Part shown: positions 47,573 through 57,606 of the stretch, one piece after another | Layout of the letters: the number at the start of each line of letters is the position of its first letter | Position numbering within the stretch: the stretch's first letter is position 1 | Assembly (NCBI RefSeq): GCF_958298935.1 | Contig: NC_084924.1 | Span: 22,789,819-22,853,818, forward strand | Length of the DNA: 64,000 bases | Source of the DNA: Phragmites australis | Lineage: Eukaryota; Streptophyta; Magnoliopsida; Poales; Poaceae | Reading direction: 5' to 3' | Translations under genes and position numbers: made by a program | The notes under the pieces: model-generated | Told to the model about the DNA's origin: nothing | The model's database searches: none | Seen by the model: only the letters and a program-made list of their open reading frames with translations

Positions 47573-48777
47573 TGATAAGGACATCCCAACCATGCAGACC
47601 TCGGCGACCTCCTCGCAGACCTCGGCGACCTCCTCGCAGACCTCACCGACCTCTACTCCGACATCGCTGACCTCCACACCGACCATGCCGAGCACAACTA
47701 CACTAGCCCAAGTCTTTAAAGGACCAATTACACGTAGTCAGGCAGAGGAACTACAACAAGAGGTGAACGCGCTACTTTGTGAAGCTCATTTAAATATTAA
47801 TGAGAATTATATACTGCCTAAGTCGAGTACATTGCTATTACTCAGGTTTACCAAGGAGGATGACAAGAACACATAAGGCGATGAATACAAAGAAGAACCA
47901 CGTTCGAATTCGTCCAGTCCTGCAGAACAATCTGAAAGAAATAATCATAACTTTTGATTCCCAAAAGCTATGAAGGCCAATGGGTACTTGTTGGAAAGCT
48001 CTTGAAGTCTAGTTTCCAATGACACCAACCCCGACCAGTTTGGAGAAACCGTTATGGCGCCCGACCAGTTTTAGTGCATACTGGTCAGAAGCTCAACAGT
48101 CTGCATGAAGCTAAAGTTGCCGTGTAAAACTGTATCATTCTACAAAGTTCCGAGATGCATACTATACATGGTGTGAAAGCTTATCAAGTTAGCTTTCCAA
48201 CGCATCCAGCCGCATGTCATTTGAAGCTTCCAAGGTGGAGTTATTGCCTAAACACTGAAGACTGCGCCGAAGACCAACAGCTACGCGGAAACTCTCCAGA
48301 AGCTGATTTCGTAGAGACCCTTTCACATAGTCTATCTTTTCATTTCCATTTCGTGTTTTCACTTATCAAGGAGGGTTGTTCCTTGTATAAATACTCCATT
48401 GCTTCATAGCAATGATAGACTTTTGATAATCGAAATACAAATCCCTTTGTTCAGCTGTGTGCTAACAAATCCAGAGAGAGATCTCTATCCCTTAGCTCTT
48501 GTGTTTTCCTTCGCGGAGATTACAGAAGCGGCCGCGTCATCGGCATCCAATCCGTGCTCCTGGTCCATTGATTACAGGTTGCGTAGGTTGGTTTCTTTGA
48601 GAGTGTGGTTGGGCGAATCCTTGGTTCAGGCTGCCGTATAGAGACGGTGGTTGGCTCCTTGTGCACGTCGTCAGGTTGCACTAGTTATCGCTGCTTGCAG
48701 CAAGTTATCTGCCGTTCTTCGGCTAGTTATCAAGACCTGGATCCTACGTCGTGAAGATCAGGACCAAGACTCCATCA
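47573..48777 (+). repeat. 5' LTR of C1 (1205 bp)
   Basis: Starts TGATAAGGACATCCC and ends GACTCCATCA. Same length as the 3' LTR. I count about two dozen mismatches by eye, under 2 per cent. The first ~300 bases also encode the C-terminal end of the polyprotein when located in the 3' copy. Confidence 0.95.
48386..48393 (+). promoter_or_regulatory. TATA box in C1 5' LTR
   Basis: TATAAATA, also present at 55223-55230 in the 3' LTR. It is preceded by AAGGAGGGTTGTTCC in both. It lies downstream of the LTR-encoded protein end, which fits a U3/R boundary just after it. Confidence 0.65.
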
Positions 48778-48779
48778 TC

Positions 48780-48792
48780 TGGTATCAGAGCC
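48780..48792 (+). promoter_or_regulatory. Primer-binding site of C1
   Basis: TGGTATCAGAGCC, two bases after the LTR, complementary to the 3' end of initiator tRNA-Met. Confidence 0.93.
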
Positions 48793-49719
48793 TCAGTTGC
48801 CACGGTAGGATTTTTTACCCTTAGCTACATATATTTCGTGTTCATACTATCCACCAAAAAGCCACAAAAATATTTTGTTATAGCCCGTTGTTTCAATCTG
48901 TTATCCTAGTGAGTTTTGTTAAGTTTCAGTCCATTAGAGTCCTTGTTTTAGTTGCTGATCATATTATCCTTTGCGTGTCCTTTGTGCCTCTTTTGTCTAT
49001 CTGAAATCCCTACACAAAAATCTGAAACCGGTATCATCCTTCGCGTTAACTTTGATCCTATCAAGTTATTGCTGACGGTTGTGTCTTGTTTAAAAAAAAA
49101 AGTGTGTGCAAGTGTTATATCTGATCTTGTTCTTAGTTCTATATATAAAAAAAGAAAAGTGTCCAAAAAAAAAAGAAGAAAGAAAAGAGTTGAGAAAAGT
49201 TGTGAAAGAAAAAGTAGAAAGATCAGTTTGTTTATGTGCACAAGTTCTGAATTTTTTTTAAGTTGCACAACCAGATTGCTATCCATCTTTTGGTGCAAAA
49301 TTATGCTTAGGTTTGATTGCAACACTTGCATCCTAAGCATACTCCTTGTTTGTATCAAATCTGAAATTATCTTTGCGCGTGTGTTTGACCCATTTACATC
49401 ATTCATATCTTGTGGTCAGCACTAGACTTTGATCTTCTAGTTTGGACTGTGATTTAGCTTTACAATATCTAGAATTCAGATTGCATTCCTTGTGAATCAT
49501 TCCCCACCAAGCTCCACTTAAAAGCCACCGTCATAGGAACGCTGATCTTGTATTCACTTAACCATCACTTTCGTGTTACCACCGCGCTTTGGCCCTTCTG
49601 TAATCCGCTGGAATTCATAAGAGCTTCGGTTGGTAAGAGAGGTGAGGTTGTGAGTTTCCACATATAATTTCCTATTCCACATATATTTGTTGCTTTGTTG
49701 TCACTAATTTCACAGGAAG
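48793..49719 (+). other. Untranslated leader of C1
   Basis: About 930 bases with A-rich runs at 49088-49225. A TTCGGTTGGTAAGAG near 49626 and a TTTCACAG directly before the gag start (49709-49716) could be splice sites, so the leader may be spliced; this is a guess. No protein frame. Confidence 0.5.
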
Positions 49720-52700
49720 ATGAGTGACGAAGTTCAGATTGATGATTGTGTCACCATGGCACAATTCAACGAGTTGAAGCAAAGCATGGAAGAGCTAACG
49801 AACAATTTTCTAGCACTTATGGCCCGTTTGCAGGATCCACCTCGTGATAACGCAAATGGAAGTCATCATGAAGATGAAGTTGATGAAACGGAAGAAGAAG
49901 CTGCTGCTCGACGTGCAAGAGAACAACGAAGACGTAGAGAGCGAGCTGCTGCAAATGCAAGAAGACCTCCACTTCCAGGATGTGGAAATGGTGGTAGAGG
50001 TGCTGGTCGTGACCATGAGAGAGGTCTTGGACTAGAGGAAAGTGGGAGTGAAGAGGAAGAAGACAATGAGGTTGATCAGCCCCATCATGATGACCGTCGA
50101 CGTCACCGCGGGAATCGTGGGCGTAATCAGCCCAACGAGGAGAGGTTTGGCAAGTTAAAATTCACCATGCCCAAGTTTGATGGAGGGTCTGATCCTGAAG
50201 CATATCTTACATGGGAGTTGAAGGTGGATAAAATTTTTCGCTTGCACAACTATTCTGAGCAGAAGAAGATGGCCATGGCTGCTCTTGAGTTCGATGGCTA
50301 TGCTCTAATCTGGTGGGAGCAAATGCTAAATGATAGAGAAGAAGCTGGCCAAGGTGATGTCCGTTCATGGGCTGAAATGAAGAGAGAAATGAGGGCAAGA
50401 TTTGTCCCAAAACATTATCGTCGTGATCTTTTTGACAAGCTACAGAATCTGAAGCAAGGAAGCCTTAGTGTTGATGAGTATTATAAAGAAATGGAGAAGG
50501 CAATGATTAGAGCCAATGTATATGAAGATGAAGAGCAATCAATTGCACGTTTTATGTCAGGGCTGCATCGTAATATTCAGCGTATTGTTGAATTTCAGTA
50601 GTACCGCAATCTTATTGAGTTGGTCCATCAAGCAAGCAAAGCTGAACGACAGTTGCAGCAGGACATGAAGTCCAATAGAGGAGTATCTTTCAGCTCGAGA
50701 AGTGCCCCAAGTGGAAGCAAATTCACACCACGAGGTAGTGCAAGGAGAGGTTCAATTTCCAACTCAAGTGGTGGTGCACGCTCAAGCAATTTTGGTGCTT
50801 CTAGTGGTAAAGAGTTGGCTGCTCCAAATGAGAGGAACAAATCAGCAAACTCATCATCTACTTCAGTGGGTTCTTCCACCAAGAGTAGTGGGATTCAATG
50901 CTTCAAGTGTGGTGGTCGTGGTCATGTTATAAAGGAGTGTCCAAATAATCGGACCATTATTGTAAATGACCAAGGAGAGTATGAATCTGCTAGTGATGAA
51001 GAACATGAAGAGATTGAAGAGGAAGGTAATCTGGAGCAGGACATCTGTGAATTTGAAACTGGAGCTGCTCTTGTTGTAACTCAAAATTTGAGTATGCAAA
51101 TGAGTGAAGCTGAAAATGGACAGCGGCACAATCTTTTCCAAACCAGAGCCAAGGTTGAAGACAAGGTGTGTAAAGTAATCATTGATGGTGGAAGCTGCCA
51201 CAATCTTGCTAGCAAGGAAATGGTTGAAAAGCTTGGTTTAAAGCTGCTGAAACACCCTCATCCTTATCATGTGCAATGGCTAAATAATTCAGGTTCAATT
51301 AAGATTGCACATAGAGTGAAAATTCCTTTCAAGATTGGTGAATATATTGACACCGTGGAGTGTGATGTGGCACCCATGACAGTGTGTCATATGCTGCTAG
51401 GAAGACCATGGCAATATGATCGGTCCTCTCTACATTGTGGTCGGACCAATCAATACACCATCAAGTGGAAGGGCAAGGAGTTGATTCTTAAACCCATGAC
51501 ACCGCAGCAAATCCTCGCTGAGCACTTACAAAAGAGCTCCAATGTGAGGAATGAGAGTGGAAAAGAAGGAGAGAAAAAGAATTCGAGTGCCCTCCACAAA
51601 TCGGTGAGTGAGAGCCACAAGCTAAACATGAGAGAAAACAAGAAACGAGAGGGAGAGAATTTAGTGATGATGGCCACCAAATCTGAAATGAGAGATGTGA
51701 GGAAAAACCCAGACCAAGTATTGATCATACTTGTGTGCAAGGACACATTGCTTTCAGCTAACGACTTAACATCTGTCCCTAGTGTTGTTGCACGTGTGTT
51801 ACAGGAATATGAAGATGTTTTTCCAGAGGAGACACCTGCTGGACTTCCTCCCTTGCATGGCATTGAACATCAAATTGATCTCATCCCTGGAGCTACACTT
51901 CCGAACCGTCCAGCATACCGCACCAACCCTGAAGAAACAAAGGAAATTCAAAGGCAAGTACAAGCACTTTTAGATAAAGGTTATGTACGTGAAAGTTTAA
52001 GTCCTTGTGCTGTACCTGTGATTTTGGTGCCAAAGAAAGATGGTTCCTGGAGGATGTGTGTGGACTGTAGAGCCATAAATAACATCACTGTTCGATATCG
52101 TCATCCTATTCCTAGGCTAGATGAATTGAGTGGATCTATGATATTTTCTAAAATTGATTTAAGAAGTGGTTACCATCAAATTAGAATGAAACTTGGAGAT
52201 GAATGGAAAACTGCTTTCAAAACAAAGTTTGGGTTGTATGAGTGGTTAGTTATGCCTTTCGGATTGACTAATGCACCTAGTACATTCATGAGATTAATGA
52301 ACCATGTCTTGCGAGCATTCATTGGAAAATTTGTTGTTGTTTACTTTGATGATATCCTAATTTACAGCAAGACATTGGAGGAACATGTTGCTCATATTCA
52401 GCAAGTTTTGGATGTGCTAAGAAAGGAAAAATTATTTGCTAACCTTGAGAAGTGCACATTTTGTACAGATCAGGTTGTGTTTCTTGGTTTTGTAGTTTCA
52501 GGTTCAGGAATTCAAGTTGATGAATCAAAGGTGAAAGCAATCAAGGATTAGCCGACTCCTGAAAATGTAAGTCAGGTGAGAAGTTTCCATGGACTTACTG
52601 GTTTTTACAGGAGATTTGTGAGAGATTTCAGCACTATAGCTGCTCCATTAAATGAGTTGACAAAGAAAGGTGTTGCCTTCCAATGGGGTGAACCACAAGA

Positions 52701-54794
52701 GAAAGCTTTCCAAGAATTGAAGAAAAGATTATCCGAAGCCCCCTTGCTTGTGTTGCCGGATTTCACTAAAACCTTTGAGGTTGAATGTGATGCAAGTGGG
52801 ATTGGGATTGGAGGCGTTCTCATGCAAAACGGACAGCCCGTTGCATACTTCAGTGAGAAGTTGGGAGGAGTACAACTGAACTATTCGGTATATGACAAGG
52901 AGTTGTATGCTTTGGTAAGAGCACTTGAGACTTGGCAACATTACTTATGGCCAAAAGAATTTGTTATTCATTCAGATCATGAGGCTTTGAAGTATTTAAA
53001 GGGCCAAGCAAAACTGAACCGTAGACATGCCAAATGGATTGAATTCATAGAAACTTTTCCATATGTTGTGAAATACAAGAAAGGTAAAGAAAATATTGTT
53101 GCTGATGCTTTGTCCCGTAAAAATGTTTTGTTAAATCAACTTGAAGTAAAGGTGCCGGGACTTGAAAACATAAAAGAAGTATACCCCACTGACCTTGAAT
53201 TTTCAGAACCTTATGCCAAATGTACAACTGGAAAAGGATGGGAAAAATATCATATTCATGATGGATTTTTGTTTAGAGCTAACAAATTGTGTGTTCCAAG
53301 TTGCTCTGTTAGACTCTTGTTGTTACAGGAAACACATTCAGGTGGTCTGATGGGTCACTTTGGATGGAAAAAGACATATGAGATGCTTGCTGACCATTTC
53401 TATTGGCCGAAGATGAGAAGAGATGTTCAACGGCTTGTGCAAAGATGCGTCACCTGTCACAAAGCTAAGTCAAACTAAACCCCCATGGATTATATACTCC
53501 CTTGCCTGTTCCTAATGCTCCTAGGGAAGATATTAGCATGGATTTTGTTTTAGGATTACCTAGGACAAGGAGGGGGAGGGATTCAATATTTGTTGTTGTT
53601 GATCGATTCTCTAAAATGGCACATTTTATACCTTGTCATAAAAGCGATGATGCTTCCCACATAGCCTCTCTATTTTTCAGGGATATTGTGAGATTACATG
53701 GCATGCCCAAAACGATTGTTTCCGACCGCGACACCAAGTTTTTGAGCTACTTCTGGAAGACATTGTGGGCCAAGCTAGGGACAAGGCTGCTGTTTTCCAC
53801 CACATGCCACCCTCAAACGGATGGGCAAACTGAAGTAGTGAATAGAACACTTTCTATGCTGCTGCGAGCCTTGATCAAGAAGAACTTGAAAGAATGGGAA
53901 GAGTGCTTGCCACATGTGGAATTCGCGTACAACAGGGCAGTACACTCTACAACTAATATGTGTCCCTTTGAAGTTGTATATGGTTTCAAACCACTCGCTC
54001 CTGTCGATTTGTTGCCTCTACCATTGCAGGAAAGGAGTAACATGGAAGCATCCAAGCGCGCGTCTTATGTCAAGAAGATTCATGAGAAGACCAAAGAAGC
54101 AATAGCGAAAAGGTCCAAGTACTATGCTGCATGGGCAAACAAGCATCACAAGAAGGTGACATTTGAGCCTCGAGATTTAGTGTGGGTACACCTTCGCAAA
54201 GACCGCTTTCCAGAGAAGCGCAAATCCAAATTGATGCCACGAGGAGATGGTCCATTCAGAGTGCTGTCCAAGATCAATGATAATGCTTATAAGATTGAGC
54301 TCCCTGAAGATTATGGTCTTAGCAGATCCTTCAATGTTGCTGACTTAACACCATTCTTCGGACTAGAAGGATCAGAGTCGAGGACGACTCCTATTCAAGA
54401 GGGGGAGGATGATGAGGACATCCCAACCATGCAGACCTCGGCGACCTCTTCGCAGACCTCGGCGACCTCCTCGCAGATCTCACCGACCTCTACTCCAACA
54501 TCGCCGACCTCCACACCGACCATGCCGAGCACAACTACACCAGCCCAAGTCTTTAAAGGACCAATTACACGTAGTCAGGCAAAGGAACTACAACAAGAGG
54601 TGAACGCGCTACTTTGTGAAGCTCATTTAAATATTAATGAGAATTATATACTGCCTAAATCGAGTACATTGCTATTACTCAGGTTTACCAAGGAGGATGA
54701 CAAGAACACACAAGGCGATGAATACAAAGAAGAACCACGTTCGAATTCGTCCAGTCCTGCAGAACAGTCTGAAAGAAATAATCATAACTTTTGA
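49720..54794 (+). pseudogene. Gag-pol polyprotein of C1 (CRM-like), three lesions
   Basis: ATG at 49720 (MSDEVQIDD). Gag capsid region with KLKFTMPKFDGGSD and MRARFVPKHYRRDLF. Complete zinc knuckle CFKCGGRGHVIKEC (50899-50940). Protease VIIDGGSCHNL. RT with YFDD at 52342-52353. RNase H ([25 protein letters not shown]). Integrase zinc domain ([15 protein letters not shown]) and DD35E core ([25 protein letters not shown]). Basic tail [13 protein letters not shown], then a Thr/Ser-Pro-rich end and [13 protein letters not shown]. The stop at 54792-54794 is 385 bases inside the 3' LTR, so ~128 residues are LTR-encoded. Lesions: TAG at 50599-50601 and 52549-52551 (the latter where Trp is expected) and a one-base loss near 53475. 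About 1690 codons in all. Confidence 0.93.
54398..54409 (+). promoter_or_regulatory. Polypurine tract of C1
   Basis: AGAGGGGGAGGA directly before the 3' LTR start TGATGAGG; it primes plus-strand DNA synthesis. The same purine tract precedes the C2 3' LTR. Confidence 0.88.
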
Positions 54795-55614
54795 TTCCCA
54801 AAAGCTATGAAGGCCAATGGGTACTTGTTGGAAAGCTCTTGAAGTCTAGTTTCCAATGACACCAACCCCGACCAGTTTGGAGAAACCGTTATGGCGCCCG
54901 ACCAGTTTTAGTGCATACTGGTCAGAAGCTCAACAGTCTGCATGAAGCTAAAGTTGCCGTGTAAAACTGTATCATTCTACAAAGTTCCGAGATGCATAAT
55001 ATACATGTTGTGAAAGCTTATCAAGTTAGCTTTCCAACGCATCCAGCCGCACGTCATTTGAAGCTTCCAAGGTGGAGTTATTGCCTAAACACTGAAGACT
55101 GCGCCGAAGACCAACAGCTACGCGGAAACTCTCCAGAAGCTGATTTCGTAGAGACCCTTTCACATAGTCTATCTTTTCATTTCCATTTCGTGTTTTCACT
55201 TATCAAGGAGGGTTGTTCCTTTTATAAATACTCCATTACTTCATAGCAATGATAGACTTTTGATAATCGAAATACAAATCCCTTTGTTCAGCTGTGTGCT
55301 AACAAATCCAGAGAGAGATCTCTACCCCTTAGCTCTTGTGTTTTCCTTCGCGGAGATTACAGAAGCGGCCGCGTTATCGGCACCCAATCCGTGCTCCTGG
55401 TCCATTGATTTCAGGTTGCGTAGGTTGGTTTCTTTGAGAGTGTGGTTGGGCGAATCCTTGGTTCAGGCTGCCGTATAGAGACGGTGGTTGGCTCCTTGTG
55501 CACGTCGTCAGGTTGCACTAGTTATCGCTGCTTGCAGCAAGTTATCGGCCGTTCTTCGGCTAGTTATCAAGACCGGGATCCTACGTCGTGAAGATCGGGA
55601 CCAAGACTCCATCA
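54410..55614 (+). repeat. 3' LTR of C1 (1205 bp)
   Basis: Starts TGATGAGGACATCCC and ends GACTCCATCA, followed by AGACA. Codes for the polyprotein end to 54794. Confidence 0.95.
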
Positions 55615-55619
55615 AGACA

Positions 55620-56363
55620 TCTTTCTCTTATGATCCATCTGGCGGCGTTTGTGTTCCACCACCAGAGGGCTTTATTTACCATAGCCTGGAAGCTTGCAAA
55701 ATCTTGGGGAAGCAATGCATATTGGATACCATCATTCAGTCCCTCTAGGAAGTGCTCCTGCTTTTTCTCATATGTATCGACATCCTCGGGGGCATACCTT
55801 GATAGTTGTGTGAACTTTGTCACATACTCACTTACAGACATAACTCCCTGCTTAAGCTCATGAAATTCCTTCTTTTTGAGTTTCATTGCCCCAGCTGGTA
55901 TATGGTGAGTGTGGAAAATGGTCTGAAACTCCGCCCATGTGATGGTTTGTGCGTCTTCATGGGTATTGACGTATGCGTCCCACCAATCTGCCGCGGGCCC
56001 GGAAAGCTGATGTGAAGCAAATAAGACCTTTTCCCTGTTGTTGCACTGAGCTATTCGGAGTTTCTTCTCCGTGGCGTTCAACCAGTCGTCAGCATCCTTT
56101 GGTTCCATAGCCTGTGAGAATACTGGGGGCTTGGTCCTCATAAACTCTCCCAACTTATTCTGCGGTGGAGGAGGAGGGGCTTGCATGCGCACGGGGGCCT
56201 GCTGCATATTTGCCATAGTTTGAGCTAGTCCCTAAAGGATTTGCATTTGCATGGCCATCATTTGCTCTATGTTGAATTGAGGTGGTGGAGGAGGAGGAGG
56301 CAGTTGCTGGTTGTTGTTGACTTCGTTGTTGTCAGCGCGGGGGTTTCTCTTGGTGTTCGCCAT
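55620..56363 (-). pseudogene. N-terminal gag of TB
   Basis: On the minus strand, ATG at 56363 (MANTKRNPRADNN), a poly-Pro stretch, a TAG at 56232-56234, then the capsid-like Retrotrans_gag region (MRTKPPVFSQAMEPKDADDW, ADWWDAYVNTHED, LKQGVMSVSEYVTKF, RYAPEDV). A one-base gain near 55660 shifts the frame (ALWWWN) shortly before the C1 insertion. Continues at 47567. Confidence 0.9.
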
Positions 56364-56633
56364 CTGCTGGTTGCCAAGGTATGAGCGGGGAACGGAGGAA
56401 AAAGCAAAGACGACAAGATATGACTGAGATAGGAAGAACAAGAGCAAAAAGGCTCCCAACTATATATTATATTATAAGATAACTGATGCAACATGGAGAA
56501 AGAGCATCCACCTTACATCGACAGTCACGCAAAGATCCAACTCATAACATGATCACAAAACAGACATGATGACACCAGGACTAGACAACACAAATGGTCT
56601 AGACGACTTATTAAACTGGCTTTAGGTACTCTC
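56364..56633 (-). other. Spacer between the extra ORF and gag of TB
   Basis: About 270 bases with no conserved frame. It would be the internal leader for gag translation. Confidence 0.5.
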
Positions 56634-57431
56634 CTAAGCATGCGACCCGACAGATGGTTTGGTAGTTGACTGGTCGTCGTCCTCTGAAGACTCCTCACTA
56701 GAAGGATCACTACGGCGCGGCCTCTTGGGAGAGGGCGAGTGAACGGACTGGTCCTCTGACTCGGAAGAGCTGGACATTCCATTGAGGCTTTTCTGCAGCT
56801 CCCTGATCTATGCTTCGGCATCACAAAGATGCTTGCGGGTGTCCCAAAGCTTGTCCAAAGCTTCATCCAAGTCCTTGTGCAGTGTGGTGGCCAGCAGCAC
56901 CTGCTCTCGAGCCACACTACTGTGCTCGTGGGTGGTTGCCTTCACCTTGCTGTCCCGGCTTCCACGCTCTCGACGAGGGAAGTAGTAGTAGGAGGTCCCC
57001 CTCAGAGTACTCCTGTGGCGCTCACAGACACGAGCCAGTGCCTGCCTTGCTGCGTCTTGGATCCCCGCCTCGAAGCTTGCACGGACGGCCATGGCTTTGT
57101 GGATGCCCACGATCTCATAATTGTCGTCGCTTTCTGGAGAACCGTAGAGGCACACCTCCACTGTCCACTCCTCACGTCCTGGACGAATCTGGCGAAGTCC
57201 GTGGTAGACAGGCGCCTTGGTGTACCCTAGACGCTACAGCATTTCCACCAATATTATTGGTGCCTTCCCTGCTTCGAATCCCTTGGAATGGTACAACTTC
57301 TTGCTTCCGTTCTTAGGGATGGTGACTCCACGGCTGGGTTCAGCAGAGGTGTTGGGTGCAAAGGTGGCCGGGGCACGGGGAGGAACATACCCGCCGGTGG
57401 TCTTGCGAGCAGTCTTCTTGATGCGGGCCAT
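56634..57431 (-). pseudogene. Extra ORF (ORF0-like) upstream of gag in TB, with a histone H3 tail-like N-terminus
   Basis: A 265-residue frame on the minus strand from ATG at 57431 to TAG at 56634-56636, broken only by two TAG codons (57234-57236 and 56808-56810). Residues 1-14 read MARIKKTARKTTGG. After removal of Met they match the H3 tail (ARTKQTARKSTGG) at 10 of 13 positions, keeping the K4, R8, K9, G12 and G13 equivalents. The middle (REEWTVEVCLYGSP, EIVGIHKAMAVRASFEAG, ARQALARVCERHRS, TSYYYFPRRE) looks like a folded domain I cannot name. A helix-rich, coiled-coil-like stretch follows (THEHSSVAREQVLL, KDLDEALDKLWDTRK, IRELQKSLN). The end has a basic SPKRPRRS, a likely nuclear signal, then an acidic SSEESSEDDD. 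Extra ORFs upstream of gag are, from memory, known in some grass Tekay elements. Function unknown. Confidence 0.75.
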
Positions 57432-57590
57432 CTACAGTTTGGAAACAAGAGAGAATCAGTAAAACATTTTTAATAAAGCAGTAAAATGAAGCTCAAGGGT
57501 AAATGAAAATTTTGCAAATATATAGTTTTTATAAATTAATCCTTATTACGCGACCATTTCTAACTAGGCTTGCGATCTACGGTCAACACG

Positions 57591-57602
57591 GCTCTGATAC
57601 CA
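57591..57602 (-). promoter_or_regulatory. Primer-binding site of TB
   Basis: The minus strand reads TGGTATCAGAGC a few bases after the 5' LTR, matching the initiator tRNA-Met 3' end. Confidence 0.92.
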
Positions 57603-57606
57603 CTTC

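Larger units (their letters stand above)
47573..55614 (+). mobile_element. C1: nearly intact CRM-like Ty3/gypsy element, TSD AGACA
   Basis: An 8042-bp element with equal 1205-bp LTRs, an initiator tRNA-Met primer site, a ~0.9-kb leader, one gag-pol frame and a purine tract before the 3' LTR. The duplications AGACA at 47568-47572 and 55615-55619 are perfect and lie within TB gag. Gag (EERFGKLKFTMPKFDGGSD) and the extension of pol into the LTR match what I know of CRM-type centromeric chromoviruses; the clade assignment is moderate. It is broken only by two TAG codons and one single-base frameshift. Confidence 0.92.

Noticed and set aside
48952..49425. Frames of ~155 codons on both strands in the C1 leader
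   Set aside because: They occupy the untranslated leader between primer site and gag, with A-rich runs and no conservation.
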